From: Hyphomonas sp. L-53-1-40
Lineage (GTDB): Bacteria > Pseudomonadota > Alphaproteobacteria > Caulobacterales > Hyphomonadaceae
Length of the DNA stretch: 64,000 nt
Assembly: GCF_000682775.1 (NCBI RefSeq)
Contig: NZ_AWFI01000012.1
Span: forward strand, 591,622-655,621
Reading direction: 5' to 3'
In this document: one piece after another, positions 45,166 through 56,130 of the stretch
How the letters are laid out: every line of letters starts with the position of its first letter
Numbering within the stretch: position 1 is the first letter of the stretch
Notes under the pieces: generated by a model
Seen by the model: the letters and a program-made list of their open reading frames with translations, nothing else
What the model was told of the DNA's origin: nothing
The model's database searches: none
Made by a program: the position numbers and the translations under genes

Positions 45166-46374
45166 ATGCAATCGACCTCGGTAGTCATTCCGACCTGCAA
45201 CAGAGCGTCTCTTCTTGCGGATTCCCTGAAGTCCGTTTTTGCCCAGACCGTACAGCCGGATGAAGTCATCCTGATAGATGATGGATCGACCGACAACACG
45301 CCGGACGTCGCAGCGCGCTACCCGCAGGTGCGCTATGTGCGCACTGAAAACCAGGGCAAGTCCGCGGCCATCAATCTGGCCATGACGCTGATGACCGGCA
45401 CCCGGCTCTGGGTTGTTGACGATGACGACATCGCCTGCCCGGACGCCCTCCAAAAACTGGGGGCTGCGCTCGACGCCAACCCGTCCGCTGGCTTCAGCTA
45501 TGGACGCCATGACCGGTTCACCGACCCCGCAAATGGCGGCGAGCGAGTCTGGCAGGACACCGGCTACTGGCGGGAGTGTCACCCGCGTGACTTCCTGATC
45601 GCCACGATGGAAGACATGTTCACACACCAGTCTGGCATGCTGTTCCAAAAGACACTGCTGGATGCGACTGGCCCGTTCGATACCGGGCTCAAGCGCTCGG
45701 TCGATTATGACTATATTCTCCGCGCAGCGCGGATCAGCACCAGCGCCGCCTGCCCCGCCATCGTCTTCCACCAGCGCCAGCATGATGGGGATCGCGGCTC
45801 AGGCGCGAACAGATTTCCAGCCTCGGAACTGGTGCGTCGCTGGATCCAGCATGACCAGATCATCTTCAAGCGCATCTACGAGACCTGGGCGCTCGACGAA
45901 TTCCTGCCGCGGGGCGAGAGTGTTGTCGGCACCCCCAGCAAGCGTCAGGCGCTGATTCAACGAGGCGCCATCATGGCACGCAAGAAATTGTGGGATCATG
46001 CCATGCGGGACTTCGCGAATGCGGCGCTCCTGATGGATCTCGATCTGACTCAGGCAGAACGTGCAATCGCCCGGCGAGGGAGCCAGTCGAAATATGGTAT
46101 CCAGGAATTGCTGGACGATCATGTGATTGGTCAGGGCTTGCGGGATGTCGCTGGCCTGTCCCGTAACGGCGCTGAACTCATTGGCGAACTCGCGACCGGT
46201 TTTCGGTGGCGTATCCGGGACGAGTTGACAAGCGGCCACCCCCGCAAGGCCTCGCGACTGCTCCAGCTCTATATCACGCTGACCTCGTCAGCCTTTCATA
46301 ATTCCCGGCCAACTGATTCCCCCTGGTATCCGGACGACCTTCTGACAGAGCCACATAAATCGCCCGGCAAGTAG
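45166..46374 (+). CDS. Glycosyltransferase family 2 protein
   Basis: The 402-residue protein has a GT-A fold N-terminus: VVIPTCNRASLLADSLKSVFAQTVQPDEVILIDDGSTDNT, then the DxD-type metal site LWVVDDDDIA, and a stretch DATGPFDTGLKRSVDYDYILRAARIS. It transfers a sugar from a nucleotide donor to a glycan or lipid acceptor. The C-terminal 150 residues are helical without membrane segments. The ATG at 45166 is in-frame with conserved sequence right away. The gene stands alone, so the acceptor is unknown. Confidence 0.9.
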   Translation: MQSTSVVIPTCNRASLLADSLKSVFAQTVQPDEVILIDDGSTDNTPDVAARYPQVRYVRTENQGKSAAINLAMTLMTGTRLWVVDDDDIACPDALQKLGAALDANPSAGFSYGRHDRFTDPANGGERVWQDTGYWRECHPRDFLIATMEDMFTHQSGMLFQKTLLDATGPFDTGLKRSVDYDYILRAARISTSAACPAIVFHQRQHDGDRGSGANRFPASELVRRWIQHDQIIFKRIYETWALDEFLPRGESVVGTPSKRQALIQRGAIMARKKLWDHAMRDFANAALLMDLDLTQAERAIARRGSQSKYGIQELLDDHVIGQGLRDVAGLSRNGAELIGELATGFRWRIRDELTSGHPRKASRLLQLYITLTSSAFHNSRPTDSPWYPDDLLTEPHKSPGK

Positions 46375-46409
46375 GCGTGGAACCGGGTCAGTGATCCCGC
46401 GAATCCATC

Positions 46410-47537
46410 TCAGAGCACTTCTTCATAGAGCGCCAGCGCATCGTCATACGTGACAAGACGGGGGTTGTTCTTCATCAAGCGCTCATTCTTGACCGCATCC
46501 TCAGCCATTTTTGGCAAGTCATTGTGATTGACGCCAACCTCGGTCAGCTTCAGGGGCGTGCCGCTTTTCGCGCACAGCTCCACCATATGGTCGATAAAGG
46601 CGCTCGCGTCCTGGGCCACGCCGACGACCGGGCCAAGATCCGCATAGTCCTTGGCGGCCACCACAGCGTTGAACCGCAAGACCGGCGACAGCATCAACGC
46701 ATTCGACACACCATGCGGCACATGGAACAGCGCGCCCAGCGGATAGGCCATCGCATGCACGGCCGCGACCGGCGCATTGCTGAAGGCCTGCCCGGCGAGC
46801 GTTGCTCCGATGCACATGGCCTCGCGCGCCTCGATATCATCCGGGTGCTCACATGCGCGCAACAGATTCCCGGCCAGCAGGCGCAGGCCTTCCTTGGCCA
46901 GTGCACCCGAGACCGGATTGCGCAACAGCTTTGACGTATAGGATTCGATGGCATGAACCATCGCATCGATCCCGGTTGCCGCCGTCACACCGCGCGGCGC
47001 GGTCAGCGTCAGCATCGGATCGACAATCGCGAGATCAGCAAACAACTGGTCTGAGACGACTCCGATCTTCTTCATGTCATCTGATGTGACGATGGAAATC
47101 GCCGTGACCTCTGATCCGGTCCCTGCTGTCGTTGGCAACAGCACCAGCGGTGGGCGCGAGCCTTTCACATTGCCGACGCCGTAGACGTCTTCCAGCGATT
47201 GCCCGGAATCCATCAGCACGGCAATCAGCTTTGCGGTATCCAGTGACGAGCCTCCGCCCAGCCCGATCACGCCATCGGCGCCATGTTCGCGAGCCGCAGC
47301 GACCGCATCGCGGATCGTGGCAGCGGGCGGGTCGGCAACGACCTTGTCATAGACAAACACTTCAAGACCCGCATCGCGCAGGCTTTCCAGCGCGCCCTCC
47401 ACCAAGCCGGCTGCAATAACGCCCTGGTCCGTCACGAAGACCGGGCGTTTCATGCGATCGCTGACCAGCTTGCCGAGTTGGGCAGCACTGCCCCGTTCGA
47501 ACAGGATGTGCGGCGGCGTCTTGAAGCTGAATCCCAT
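46410..47537 (-). CDS. Iron-containing alcohol dehydrogenase
   Basis: The 375-residue protein is a group III (Fe-type) alcohol dehydrogenase. Motifs are FVTDQGVIAAGLVE and the nucleotide site GVIGLGGGSSLDTAKLIAV, PTTAGTGSEVTAIS, and the metal region SNAPVAAVHAMAYPLGALFHVPHGVSNAL, with His residues at the expected places. It interconverts alcohols and aldehydes with NAD(P). The ATG at 47537 follows GGGAGAAAG, while the longer frame to 47618 has no such site. It sits alone between the glycosyltransferase and the ribosomal cluster. Confidence 0.93.
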   Translation of the reverse strand: MGFSFKTPPHILFERGSAAQLGKLVSDRMKRPVFVTDQGVIAAGLVEGALESLRDAGLEVFVYDKVVADPPAATIRDAVAAAREHGADGVIGLGGGSSLDTAKLIAVLMDSGQSLEDVYGVGNVKGSRPPLVLLPTTAGTGSEVTAISIVTSDDMKKIGVVSDQLFADLAIVDPMLTLTAPRGVTAATGIDAMVHAIESYTSKLLRNPVSGALAKEGLRLLAGNLLRACEHPDDIEAREAMCIGATLAGQAFSNAPVAAVHAMAYPLGALFHVPHGVSNALMLSPVLRFNAVVAAKDYADLGPVVGVAQDASAFIDHMVELCAKSGTPLKLTEVGVNHNDLPKMAEDAVKNERLMKNNPRLVTYDDALALYEEVL

Positions 47538-47659
47538 CGGTCTTTCTCCCATTTTCACTACAGGCTTACGCCTATCGGGCCTGAACAGTAAATGTTGTAG
47601 ATTGCCCGAAAATCGCACGGTCTGTCATGTCGTACACACGGAAACCCTTTGCCCAAATG

Positions 47660-47687
47660 CAAGAAACCCCGGACCAGCGGTCCGGGG
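47660..47687 (-). terminator. Terminator of the S10-spc-alpha ribosomal cluster
   Basis: A perfect 9-bp stem CCCCGGACC/GGTCCGGGG with loop of three is followed on the minus strand by TTTCTTGC. It lies 34 bp after the rplQ stop and ends the long leftward transcript. Confidence 0.85.
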
Positions 47688-47720
47688 CTCCTGAAACAAT
47701 TCGAATACAGCGAGGAAAGA

Positions 47721-48143
47721 CTAGCCTTCCATCGACTCCATTTCGGCTTCGTGACGTGCACGATCCGCAGCACCCTTGGCGCTCTCGTCACGGTCGACCA
47801 GTTCCAGAACGGCAACAGGTGCGTTGTCGCCATGGCGGAAGCCAGCTTTCAGAACGCGGGTATAGCCGCCATTACGGTCCTTGTAGCGCTCGCCCATCAC
47901 GTCGAACAGCTTGCGGACAGCCGCTTCGTCACGGACCTTCGAAAGGGCCTGACGGCGTGCGTTCAGGTCGCCCTTCTTGGCGAGGGTCACCAGCTTGTCC
48001 ATGAGCGGAGCCATTTCCTTCGCCTTCGGAAGGGTGGTCACGATCTGCTCATGCTCGATGAGGCTAGCAGCCATGTTCGCGAACATCGCCTTGCGGTGCG
48101 ATGTCGTCTTGTTCAGTTTACGGTATCCAAGGCGATGGCGCAT
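47721..48143 (-). CDS. rplQ: 50S ribosomal protein L17
   Basis: The 140-residue protein starts [20 protein letters not shown] and has the conserved [19 protein letters not shown] and [17 protein letters not shown]. It sits near the peptide exit tunnel of the large subunit. Its C-terminus (about 120-140) is a short acidic, Arg-rich tail. It is the last gene of the cluster, 47 bp after rpoA, followed by a terminator at 47660. Confidence 0.98.
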   Translation of the reverse strand: MRHRLGYRKLNKTTSHRKAMFANMAASLIEHEQIVTTLPKAKEMAPLMDKLVTLAKKGDLNARRQALSKVRDEAAVRKLFDVMGERYKDRNGGYTRVLKAGFRHGDNAPVAVLELVDRDESAKGAADRARHEAEMESMEG

Positions 48144-48190
48144 TGTCGTGTTCCTTAAGGAGGTGGTCAGGCCCCCGATTACTCAGTGGG

Positions 48191-49234
48191 CTAGAGGTGG
48201 TCGTCGTATTTCTTGGCGAGGCCTTCGATGTCTTCCGGCGGCCAATCCGGCACTTCCATGCCGAGGTGCAGGCCAAGACCGGCGAGGACTTCCTTGATCT
48301 CGTTCAGGGATTTGCGGCCGAAGTTCGGCGTGCGCAGCATCTCTGCTTCGGACTTCTGGATGAGGTCACCAATGTAAACAATGTTGTCGTTCTTCAGGCA
48401 GTTTGCCGAGCGAACGGACAGTTCAAGCTCGTCGACTTTCTTGAGCAGGACAGGGTTGAAGCCGAGATCGGTTTCTTCTGTCTGTGCGCCCGTTTCCACG
48501 GTCGGCTCTTCGAAGTTGATGAACAGTTGCAGCTGATCCTGCAGGATACGCGCGGCATAGGCCACGGAATCTTCCGGCGTGACAGACCCGTCTGTCTCGA
48601 TGTCGAGGGTCAGTTTGTCATAGTCGAGAACAGTACCCTCACGGGTGTCTTCGACCTGATAGCCAACGCGGCGGACCGGGCTGTAAATCGCGTCAATCGG
48701 AATATAACCGATTGGGGCATCTTCCGGACGGTGCGCCTCGGCCGGGACATAGCCCTTGCCGGTCGCAACGGTGAATTCCATGCGCACTTCAGCGCCATCA
48801 TCCAGAGTACAGATCACGAGATCCGGGTTCAGGATCTTGGTGTCACCGGAGGTTTCGATCTGGCCAGCTTTGACTTCGCCCGGACCTTTCGCCTTCAGCA
48901 CCATGCGCTTTGACGTGTCGCTCTCCATGAAGATCGCAACCTGCTTCAGGTTCAGCACGATCGTCGTTACGTCTTCGCGAACACCCTGGATCGCAGAGAA
49001 TTCGTGAACGACATTGTCGATCTGAACGCCGATGATCGCAGCACCTTGCAGGGACGACAGCAGAACGCGACGCAGCGCGTTGCCGAGAGTCGTACCATAG
49101 CCACGCTCCAGCGGCTCAATGACGAGCTTGGCTTTGCGCTTGGCATCGTATCCGGCCTGGACGACAGGACGGTTCGGGCGGATCAGCACTTTCCAGTTAC
49201 GGTCGTTGACGTTGGTGGGTTCGATGTCTGCCAT
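48191..49234 (-). CDS. rpoA: RNA polymerase subunit alpha
   Basis: The 347-residue subunit has the N-terminal dimer part ([28 protein letters not shown]) and the C-terminal promoter-binding domain ([44 protein letters not shown]). Length is a little above E. coli (329). It lies in the alpha operon between rpsK and rplQ without rpsD, as is common in alphaproteobacteria. The C-terminal Arg of the UP-contact loop is in NFGRKSLNE. Confidence 0.99.
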   Translation of the reverse strand: MADIEPTNVNDRNWKVLIRPNRPVVQAGYDAKRKAKLVIEPLERGYGTTLGNALRRVLLSSLQGAAIIGVQIDNVVHEFSAIQGVREDVTTIVLNLKQVAIFMESDTSKRMVLKAKGPGEVKAGQIETSGDTKILNPDLVICTLDDGAEVRMEFTVATGKGYVPAEAHRPEDAPIGYIPIDAIYSPVRRVGYQVEDTREGTVLDYDKLTLDIETDGSVTPEDSVAYAARILQDQLQLFINFEEPTVETGAQTEETDLGFNPVLLKKVDELELSVRSANCLKNDNIVYIGDLIQKSEAEMLRTPNFGRKSLNEIKEVLAGLGLHLGMEVPDWPPEDIEGLAKKYDDHL

Positions 49235-49294
49235 GGGCGACGGATCCTCAGAATGGGTCAGGCGACATGAAATTATGCCGCCAATAAATACGAA

Positions 49295-49684
49295 CTAGAC
49301 GCGGCGGCGCTTTGGTGGGCGGCATCCGTTGTGCGGAATTGGCGTCGTGTCTGTGATAGCCGTAACGGTCAGGCCAGCAGCCTGAAGCGCGCGCAGTGCG
49401 CTCTCGCGGCCCGAACCTGGTCCACGCACGCTGACTTCAACAGTCTGCATACCGTGATCCATGGCCTTCTTTGCGGCATCTTCTGCCGCCATCTGGGCTG
49501 CGTAAGGCGTCGACTTGCGCGAGCCCTTGAAGCCCATCATGCCGGAGGACGACCACGAAATCGTGTTGCCCTGGGCATCCGTGATGGTGACCATGGTGTT
49601 GTTGAAGCTGGAGTTCACGTGAACAACACCAGAGGTGATGTTCTTGCGCTCTCTCTTGCGGACGCGGGTCGTTTCACGAGCCAT
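49295..49684 (-). CDS. rpsK: 30S ribosomal protein S11
   Basis: The 129-residue protein has the conserved [40 protein letters not shown] and C-terminal [14 protein letters not shown]. It forms part of the platform of the small subunit. It starts 11 bp after the rpsM stop on the same transcript. Confidence 0.99.
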   Translation of the reverse strand: MARETTRVRKRERKNITSGVVHVNSSFNNTMVTITDAQGNTISWSSSGMMGFKGSRKSTPYAAQMAAEDAAKKAMDHGMQTVEVSVRGPGSGRESALRALQAAGLTVTAITDTTPIPHNGCRPPKRRRV

Positions 49685-49695
49685 TGAAGACTATC

Positions 49696-50064
49696 CTATT
49701 TCTTCTTGCCGGCGATCGGCTTAGCCGGGCCCTTGCGGGTACGGGCGTTGGTGTGCGTACGCTGACCGCGAACCGGCAGTTTACGGCGGTGACGCAGGCC
49801 ACGGTAAGAACCGAGATCCATCAGGCGCTTGATGTTCATCGACGTATCGCGGCGAAGGTCGCCTTCGACGAGATAGTCGGCATCGATCGTTTCACGGATC
49901 TTGATGACTTCGGCATCCGTCAGCTCGTTCACGCGACGGGTCGACTCAACGCCAACCTTTTCGATGATCTCACGGGCCATGGATGGGCCGATGCCATGAA
50001 TGTACCGCAGCGCGATTTCCACGCGCTTGTTGGTCGGGATGTTAACGCCTGCAATACGGGCCAA
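49696..50064 (-). CDS. rpsM: 30S ribosomal protein S13, TTG start
   Basis: S13 is a 122-residue small-subunit head protein that contacts P-site tRNA. The conserved start is [25 protein letters not shown], preceded by TTG at 50062-50064 with AGGAGATCGGCC just upstream, so TTG is the start; a frame from 50109 would add 15 residues unknown in S13. Other markers are [29 protein letters not shown]. It follows adk by a 144-bp gap, which may hold a promoter. Confidence 0.96.
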   Translation of the reverse strand: MARIAGVNIPTNKRVEIALRYIHGIGPSMAREIIEKVGVESTRRVNELTDAEVIKIRETIDADYLVEGDLRRDTSMNIKRLMDLGSYRGLRHRRKLPVRGQRTHTNARTRKGPAKPIAGKKK

Positions 50065-50208
50065 GGCCGATCTCCTAAGCGGACTGTTAATACATAAAGA
50101 GCGCGCCAAGGCGGAAACATCCGTCCTGCGCGCCGGCGATTAAGCCTAAAGCTAAGAAACGAGGCTTATAACGATGGAAATTAACGCGTCAACCGCGGAA
50201 TCCCACCT

Positions 50209-50778
50209 TTACGCCGTCTCTTTCAGGGCCGCGTCGATTGCGGTTGCAACCGCCTCGATTGAGCCCATTCCGTCGACTTCCACGAGGATACCACGCTCCG
50301 CATAAATAGGCACCAGAGGCGCTGTATCTTCGTAGTATTTTTCGAGCCGTTTCGAGAACGTCTCGGGGTTGTCATCCTTGCGGCCCTGTTCTTCGAACCG
50401 CTTGGTGACACGCGACAGCAGCTTGTCATCATCGACAAGGATGCGGATCACGCGATTAACGGCTTCACCGCGGGATTCGAGCAAACGATCCAGCGCTTCA
50501 GCCTGACCGACTGTACGTGGGAAACCATCAAAGATGAATCCCGGCGCGCCGGCCTGAACTTCCAATTGCTCATCGATCAGGGCGATGACGATCTCGTCGG
50601 AAACGAGGCTGCCCTCATCCATGATCTGGGCAACTCTTTCGCCGAGTTCGGAGCCAGACGCGCGCGCCGCGCGCAGCATGTCACCGGTAGAGAGTTGGAC
50701 GAACCCCCGCTCTTCGACCAGGCGTTTCGCCTGCGTGCCTTTTCCGGCCGCTGGCGGCCCGAACAGAATTAGGTTCAT
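50209..50778 (-). CDS. adk: Adenylate kinase, short-LID type
   Basis: The 189-residue enzyme balances ATP, ADP and AMP. It has [14 protein letters not shown] (P-loop), [11 protein letters not shown] (AMP site), [13 protein letters not shown] and the short LID variant without the zinc-binding domain. Its start overlaps the secY stop by 4 bp, so they are translated together, as is usual in the spc cluster. A 144-bp gap follows before rpsM. Confidence 0.98.
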   Translation of the reverse strand: MNLILFGPPAAGKGTQAKRLVEERGFVQLSTGDMLRAARASGSELGERVAQIMDEGSLVSDEIVIALIDEQLEVQAGAPGFIFDGFPRTVGQAEALDRLLESRGEAVNRVIRILVDDDKLLSRVTKRFEEQGRKDDNPETFSKRLEKYYEDTAPLVPIYAERGILVEVDGMGSIEAVATAIDAALKETA

Positions 50779-52133
50779 CTCTTACGACCCCCGAGTTTCG
50801 ACTTCTTGATCATGCCCTCATACTGGTGCGCGATCAAATGCGACTGAATCTGTGTAACTGTATCCATCGTAACAGACACAACGATCAGAAGAGAAGTACC
50901 GCCAATATAGAAAGGTATCTCTGGGAAATATCGCCGCAGGAGTTCGGGAAGGATACAGACGAACATCAGGTACAGGGCACCAATGGTCGTCAGTCGGGTC
51001 AAAACATAGTCAATATAGGCCGCCGTGTTCGAGCCAGGACGGATACCGGGAATAAATCCGCCATACTTGCGCAGATTGTCCGCCGTCTCTTCCGGATTGA
51101 ACATGATGGAGGTGTAGAAGAAGGCAAAGAAGATCACCATCGCCCCGTAAGACGTGATGTAGGTCCACGAGCCTGGCGCGAAATGCGTCGCCAGCCAGCC
51201 CAGAACGCCACTCACGGCGCCAGAGGCTTCGGCATCGGCCGGGTTACCACCCAAGAAGCCCACCGCCGTCAGCGGCAGCATCAGTAGCGCAGAGGCAAAG
51301 ATTGGCGGGATAACACCGGATGTGTTGATCTTGAGCGGCAGGAAGCTCTTCTGGCCCTGGGCAACGCCGTGGGCCTGCTGTCGCTTCGGATACTGGATCA
51401 GCAGCCGCCTCTGCGAGCGCTCCATGAACACGATGAAGACAACCAGCGCGATCACCATGGCGGCAATCGCCACCACGAACGCAACGTTCACAGAGGTCGT
51501 ACGCGCCTGCGAAATCAGGTTGAAGATCGCCTTCGGCATTTCAGCGATAATACCCGCGAAGATGATCAGCGAGATACCGTTGCCAATGCCGCGCGCCGTG
51601 ATCTGCTCACCCATCCACATCAGCAGCATCGTGCCGCCGGTCAGCGTCACAACGCCGGTCAGGATGAAGAACCAGGACGAGATGCCCTCAATGCGGACGG
51701 CGGCAAGGCCGCCAGCAATTGCAAAGGACTGGACCAGCGCGAATCCCAGTGTGAGGTAACGCGTATACTGGTTGATCTGCTTGCGGCCGGACTCGCCTTC
51801 CTTCTTCAACTTCTCAAGCGTTGGAGAGGTCGCGGTCAGCATCTGGATGATGATCGAGGCCGTGATGTAAGGCATCACGTTCAGGGCGAACACACCCATC
51901 CGCTCCACGGCGCCGCCGGCAAACATGTTCATGTTGCCAAGCAGGCCACCGGACTGGCTCTCGAAGAATTGGGCGTATTGCTGCGGGTCGAGCCCCGGCA
52001 GCGGGATGAACGTCCCGAGCCGGTAGAGGATCAAAATCCCGAGAGTAAACAGGATCCGGCTCTGCAGGTCCTTGGCTTTTGCAAAGCTCCGGAAATTCAT
52101 GTTCCGAGCCATTTGTTCGGCAGCATTCGCCAT
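50775..52133 (-). CDS. secY: Protein translocase subunit SecY
   Basis: The 452-residue channel protein has about ten membrane helices. The start reads [30 protein letters not shown], and the family stretches include [57 protein letters not shown] and [31 protein letters not shown] sequence. It forms the Sec channel with SecE and SecG. It is preceded by rplO and overlaps adk by 4 bp. Confidence 0.99.
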   Translation of the reverse strand: MANAAEQMARNMNFRSFAKAKDLQSRILFTLGILILYRLGTFIPLPGLDPQQYAQFFESQSGGLLGNMNMFAGGAVERMGVFALNVMPYITASIIIQMLTATSPTLEKLKKEGESGRKQINQYTRYLTLGFALVQSFAIAGGLAAVRIEGISSWFFILTGVVTLTGGTMLLMWMGEQITARGIGNGISLIIFAGIIAEMPKAIFNLISQARTTSVNVAFVVAIAAMVIALVVFIVFMERSQRRLLIQYPKRQQAHGVAQGQKSFLPLKINTSGVIPPIFASALLMLPLTAVGFLGGNPADAEASGAVSGVLGWLATHFAPGSWTYITSYGAMVIFFAFFYTSIMFNPEETADNLRKYGGFIPGIRPGSNTAAYIDYVLTRLTTIGALYLMFVCILPELLRRYFPEIPFYIGGTSLLIVVSVTMDTVTQIQSHLIAHQYEGMIKKSKLGGRKR

Positions 52134-52222
52134 GGGCCGCTTGACCTCCCTGAAAAAGCGTTCGCCGCCTAAATCGGCGGCGAAACAGTATTTGTGAAGG
52201 GGTTACCGGTAAAAACCGCCGA

Positions 52223-52702
52223 TTATTCGTCAGCAGTCTCTTTAGCCGGCCCCGTGACGGTGACTTTACCGCCAGCCTTCTCAACAGCTTCAATAGCTGC
52301 CTTGGAGGCACCTGTCACAGTGATATTCAGATTCTTTGGTGCGTCACCTTTGGCAAGCAGACGCACGCCATCGCGCACATTGCGAACCAGACCAGCGGCC
52401 ACCAGCGACTCTTCGGTCACATCCTTGGCGTCCAGCTTGCCAGCGGCAATCGCCTTGCCGAGACGGCCAAGGTTCACCCAGGCATGGGACTTGGAGTTAC
52501 GCGCCGTGAAGCCGCGCTTTGGCAGACGCATGTAGATCGGCATCTGGCCGCCTTCAAAGCCATTCACGGCAACGCCGGAACGAGCCTTTTGGCCTTTGAC
52601 ACCGCGACCAGCCGTCTTGCCCTTGCCAGAGCCGACGCCGCGGCCAACGCGCAGGCGGTTCTTTGTTGAGCCCTCAGCGGGAGACAATTCGTTCAGTTTC
52701 AT
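52223..52702 (-). CDS. rplO: 50S ribosomal protein L15
   Basis: The 159-residue protein has the family start [20 protein letters not shown] and the Gly-rich [23 protein letters not shown], with [18 protein letters not shown]. It lies between rpmD and secY in the spc cluster. The length is usual for alphaproteobacteria. The gap to secY is about 89 bp. Confidence 0.98.
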   Translation of the reverse strand: MKLNELSPAEGSTKNRLRVGRGVGSGKGKTAGRGVKGQKARSGVAVNGFEGGQMPIYMRLPKRGFTARNSKSHAWVNLGRLGKAIAAGKLDAKDVTEESLVAAGLVRNVRDGVRLLAKGDAPKNLNITVTGASKAAIEAVEKAGGKVTVTGPAKETADE

Positions 52703-52743
52703 CGGTCTATCTTTCGATATCGTGCGGCTGCGAATGGTGGCGA

Positions 52744-52929
52744 TTACTCGCCAACCACCTCAACCAGGTGAGCCACCTTGCGGATCATGCCCCGCACGGA
52801 CGGCGTATCTTCGAGTTCCTTGGTGCGGCCGACCTTGTTCAGGCCCAGCCCCATCAGGGTCTGGCGCTGCTCAGGACGACGGCCAATCGGGCTGCCAACC
52901 TGGCGAACAGTGACTTTGCTTTTAGCCAT
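52744..52929 (-). CDS. rpmD: 50S ribosomal protein L30
   Basis: The 61-residue protein begins [20 protein letters not shown] and contains [20 protein letters not shown], the typical L30 pattern. It is the small extra gene between rpsE and rplO, as in most bacteria. It starts 14 bp after the rpsE stop. Confidence 0.97.
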   Translation of the reverse strand: MAKSKVTVRQVGSPIGRRPEQRQTLMGLGLNKVGRTKELEDTPSVRGMIRKVAHLVEVVGE

Positions 52930-52943
52930 TTTCGTGCCCTTCC

Positions 52944-53525
52944 CTAGTTCGTCGCGTCAGCCATGCCGGCTTCGGACGCGCCATCATTGCGGCGACCGAC
53001 GACATCCTGAACCTTCAGGCCACGCTTGGACGCAACGGTCCGCGGGCTGTTCTGCTCTTTAAGCGCATCAAACGTTGCACGCACCATGTTGTACGGGTTG
53101 GAGGAACCGATCGACTTGCCGACCACGTCCTGAACACCCAGAACTTCCATGACAGCACGCATCGGACCACCTGCGATCACGCCGGTACCTGGAGGCGCTG
53201 CACGCAGCACAACCTTGCCTGCGCCGTGACGGCCACGGCCATCATGATGCAGAGTGCGACCTTCGCGAAGCGGCACGCGAACCATGTTGCGCTTGGCTTC
53301 TTCTGTGGCTTTGCGGATCGCCTCAGGCACTTCGCGGGCTTTACCCTTGCCGAACCCTGCGCGGCCCTTCTGGTCACCAACGACAACCAGGGCTGCAAAA
53401 CCGAAATTCTTACCGCCTTTGACCGTCTTCGCGACGCGGTTGATACCAACCAGCTTGTCGACGATGTCGGACTGCTCCTCGTCGCGATCGCGATTCCGGC
53501 GGCCTCTTCCTCTTTCTTCAGCCAT
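52944..53525 (-). CDS. rpsE: 30S ribosomal protein S5
   Basis: The 193-residue protein has the double-stranded RNA-binding N-domain ([27 protein letters not shown]), the Gly-rich [23 protein letters not shown] and [15 protein letters not shown]. It acts in decoding accuracy and mRNA unwinding. The first residues ([19 protein letters not shown]) and the last ([14 protein letters not shown]) are low-complexity extensions. It follows rplR by 11 bp. Confidence 0.98.
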   Translation of the reverse strand: MAEERGRGRRNRDRDEEQSDIVDKLVGINRVAKTVKGGKNFGFAALVVVGDQKGRAGFGKGKAREVPEAIRKATEEAKRNMVRVPLREGRTLHHDGRGRHGAGKVVLRAAPPGTGVIAGGPMRAVMEVLGVQDVVGKSIGSSNPYNMVRATFDALKEQNSPRTVASKRGLKVQDVVGRRNDGASEAGMADATN

Positions 53526-53536
53526 AGGGCCTCTCC

Positions 53537-53899
53537 TTAGAATTTGAGACCGCCCTCACGGGCGGCGTCTGCCAGGGCTTTCACCCGGCCGTGGAACATG
53601 TAACCGCCACGATCAAAGACGACGTCTTCGACGCCTGCTTCTTTCGCGCGCTCTGCGAGCGTCTTGCCGACGAGGGTAGCCGCAGCGGCGTCACCACCGG
53701 TCTTGGCCGAGCCGAGCACATCCTTTTCCAGCGTCGAAGCCGAAGCGAGCGTAATGCCTTTTTCGTCATCGATGATCTGGGCGGAGATATTCTTGTGGCT
53801 GCGCGCAACCGACAGGCGTGGACGACCCTCAGCAACCTTGCGGAGCTTGGTACGAACCCGCTGGGCGCGGCGCAGCATCTTATCGCGTGAGCTTTTCAT
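53537..53899 (-). CDS. rplR: 50S ribosomal protein L18
   Basis: The 120-residue protein has [44 protein letters not shown] and [25 protein letters not shown]. It binds 5S rRNA. The ATG at 53899 is 4 bp after the rplF stop, and the upstream frame to 54034 is not conserved, so this start was chosen. Confidence 0.97.
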   Translation of the reverse strand: MKSSRDKMLRRAQRVRTKLRKVAEGRPRLSVARSHKNISAQIIDDEKGITLASASTLEKDVLGSAKTGGDAAAATLVGKTLAERAKEAGVEDVVFDRGGYMFHGRVKALADAAREGGLKF

Positions 53900-53903
53900 G
53901 GGC

Positions 53904-54515
53904 TTACTTCTTCTTGCCTTCCTTGCGGCGGACATATTCGCCCTGATAACGGATACCCTTGCCTTTGTATGGCTCAGGCGGACGGAATTCGCGGAGTTCG
54001 GCAGCAACCTGACCAACAGACTGTTTGTCTGCACCAGAGACGATGATCTCGGTTGGCTTCGGCGCTTCCAGCTTGATGCCGTCCGGAGCCTTGAAGATCA
54101 CATCGTGCGAGAAGCCGAGTGCGAGCTTGAGATCGGTACCCTGCATTTGGGCACGATAACCAACGCCAACCAGTTCCAGCGTCTTCGAATATCCATTCGA
54201 AACGCCTTCGACCATGTTCGCGGCGCGGGCACGAGCGGTGCCCCACTGCGTACGGGCCTTGGAATCAAGGGCTTCAGCGAAGGTTGGCAGGCGACGACCC
54301 CGAGCCTTTTCAGCCTCGATACGGTCATTTGCAGCCTGCACGAGATCTTCGCGCGGCGAAACGGTCAGCTCGTTGTTCTCGAGCTTTGGCGTGATCAGCT
54401 CAGACAGGACCAGCGAAAGCTCACCCTTGGAGCCTTTTGCCTTGATCGTCTGACCTTCGACCGAGACGGTCGTGCCATTCGGAACTTCGATCGGGAGTTT
54501 ACCAATACGTGACAT
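53904..54515 (-). CDS. rplF: 50S ribosomal protein L6 with an internal insertion
   Basis: The protein is 203 residues long, while L6 is usually about 177. The ends match well ([23 protein letters not shown], then [21 protein letters not shown] and [27 protein letters not shown]). The extra part lies at about residues 56-84, between SPRED and [21 protein letters not shown]: a charged helix-like stretch ending [13 protein letters not shown]. It keeps the frame and the rest is intact. L6 binds near the sarcin-ricin loop, and the insertion would be on the first repeat. It starts 10 bp after rpsH. Confidence 0.95.
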   Translation of the reverse strand: MSRIGKLPIEVPNGTTVSVEGQTIKAKGSKGELSLVLSELITPKLENNELTVSPREDLVQAANDRIEAEKARGRRLPTFAEALDSKARTQWGTARARAANMVEGVSNGYSKTLELVGVGYRAQMQGTDLKLALGFSHDVIFKAPDGIKLEAPKPTEIIVSGADKQSVGQVAAELREFRPPEPYKGKGIRYQGEYVRRKEGKKK

Positions 54516-54525
54516 GATAGCTCTC

Positions 54526-54921
54526 CTAGAATACGCGGCAGAGCACTTCGCCGCCTACATTCTCGCTGCGGGCAGAATTGTCAGACATAACGCCTTTCGA
54601 AGTCGAAAGGATCGAAATGCCCAGACCATTGCGCACCAGCGGAATGTCGGAGACAGAAGAATACACCCGGCGACCTGGCTTGGAGACACGTTTGATCTCC
54701 GAGATCACTGGCTGACCTTCATAGTACTTCAGCTCGATATCAATATTCTTGTGACCGTCTTTTTCAACTTCGGTGTAGCCGCGGATGAAGCCCTCATTGA
54801 TGAGAACCTCCAGGACGCGAATACGAAGTTTCGAAGACGGCGTGACGACTTTAGACATGCCGCGCATCTGAGCGTTGCGGATGCGTGTCAGCATATCTCC
54901 GAGGGGATCAGAAATGTTCAT
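54526..54921 (-). CDS. rpsH: 30S ribosomal protein S8
   Basis: The 131-residue protein has [37 protein letters not shown] and the C-terminal [31 protein letters not shown]. It binds 16S rRNA centrally and in some bacteria represses the spc operon. It follows rpsN by 18 bp. Confidence 0.98.
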   Translation of the reverse strand: MNISDPLGDMLTRIRNAQMRGMSKVVTPSSKLRIRVLEVLINEGFIRGYTEVEKDGHKNIDIELKYYEGQPVISEIKRVSKPGRRVYSSVSDIPLVRNGLGISILSTSKGVMSDNSARSENVGGEVLCRVF

Positions 54922-54939
54922 CTTTGATATCCTCCTCTC

Positions 54940-55245
54940 TTACCAGCTGGACTTCACGAGACCGGGGATCTGACCGTTTGAGCCAAGCTCACGCAGCGCG
55001 ATCCGCGACATTTTGAGTTTGCGATAGTAGCCGCGCGGACGCCCGGTTACTTCACAGCGATTACGCACACGGTTTGGGGCCGAGTTACGTGGAAGTTCAG
55101 CAAGCTTGAGACGTGCCTTGAAGCGCTCTTCCAGTGAAAGGTCCTCATTCATGGCGACGGCCTTCAGCTCGGCACGCTTTGCAGCGTACTTTTCGACAAG
55201 CTTCTGACGCTTCTTGTTCTTCTCGATTGCGCTCTTCTTTGCCAT
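54940..55245 (-). CDS. rpsN: 30S ribosomal protein S14
   Basis: The 101-residue protein is the zinc-free long form: [19 protein letters not shown], then [48 protein letters not shown]. It has a single Cys in RCEVTG rather than the CxxC pairs of the zinc type. The start at 55245 suits the family; an upstream frame to 55287 is not conserved. It follows rplE by 19 bp. Confidence 0.97.
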   Translation of the reverse strand: MAKKSAIEKNKKRQKLVEKYAAKRAELKAVAMNEDLSLEERFKARLKLAELPRNSAPNRVRNRCEVTGRPRGYYRKLKMSRIALRELGSNGQIPGLVKSSW

Positions 55246-55264
55246 ATCAGCAGATCTCCTGGCG

Positions 55265-55819
55265 CTAGTTCCGGAACGGGAAGCCACACTCGGCGAGGAG
55301 TGCCTTGGCTTCTTCGTTGGTTTCAGCCGTGGTGCAGACGATGATGTCCATACCGCGAATATCTTCCACCTGATCGTAATTGATCTCCGGGAAAACGATG
55401 TGTTCTTTGAGGCCCATGGCGTAATTGCCCATGCCGTCGAAGCTCTTTCCGTTCAGTCCACGGAAATCCTTCACGCGCGGCAGCGCAATATTGGTGAGCC
55501 GGTCAAGGAACTCGTACATGCGCTCACGGCGCAGGGTCACTTTCGCACCGATCAGCATGCCTTCGCGCAGCTTGAAGCCAGCGATCGACTTGCGTGCCTT
55601 GGTGGCGACAGGCTTTTGGCCTGCGATCAGTTCGAGCTCGGCCAGGGCAGCCTTGATCTTCTTGGAGTCGGAGACAGCTTCGCCGACACCCATATTGATC
55701 ACGACCTTGTCCAGTTTCGGAACCTTCATCGGGTTCGAATACTTGAACTGCTCCTGCAGCTTGGCCCGGATCTCTTCACGGTACTTCGTCTTGAGACGGG
55801 GTTCGTATGCCTTAGACAT
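55265..55819 (-). CDS. rplE: 50S ribosomal protein L5
   Basis: The 184-residue protein has [51 protein letters not shown] and the end [13 protein letters not shown] with [24 protein letters not shown] sequence. It contacts 5S rRNA and P-site tRNA. Its start overlaps the rplX stop by 8 bp (55812-55819), so the two are coupled. Confidence 0.97.
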   Translation of the reverse strand: MSKAYEPRLKTKYREEIRAKLQEQFKYSNPMKVPKLDKVVINMGVGEAVSDSKKIKAALAELELIAGQKPVATKARKSIAGFKLREGMLIGAKVTLRRERMYEFLDRLTNIALPRVKDFRGLNGKSFDGMGNYAMGLKEHIVFPEINYDQVEDIRGMDIIVCTTAETNEEAKALLAECGFPFRN

Positions 55820-56129
55820 CGATGGACTCCCCTGAGCGTTTGGCAAAGCGCGTCTTGCGGCCATGCTCATCAGTTTTGAAACCAACACGCACTGCTTTTC
55901 CGTCGCGCGGATCGGCATGAGCCACGTTGGATACGTGGATCGGTGCTTCGAAAGACTTCAGACCACCGGGGTCCATCTGGCTCGGCTTCTGGTGCTTCTT
56001 GACGACGTTCACACCGCGCACAACAACGCGATCCTCGTCGACCAGCACTTTCAGCACTTCGCCTTTGGTACCTTTGTCGCGGCCTGCGATCACGACAACG
56101 GAGTCGCCTTTTTTGATCTTAGCAGCCAT
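55812..56129 (-). CDS. rplX: 50S ribosomal protein L24
   Basis: The 105-residue protein has [40 protein letters not shown] and [15 protein letters not shown]. It starts large-subunit assembly. The ATG at 56129 lies 1 bp after the rplN stop, and an upstream frame to 56336 is not conserved. It overlaps rplE by 8 bp. Confidence 0.97.
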   Translation of the reverse strand: MAAKIKKGDSVVVIAGRDKGTKGEVLKVLVDEDRVVVRGVNVVKKHQKPSQMDPGGLKSFEAPIHVSNVAHADPRDGKAVRVGFKTDEHGRKTRFAKRSGESIDV

Positions 56130-56130
56130 C

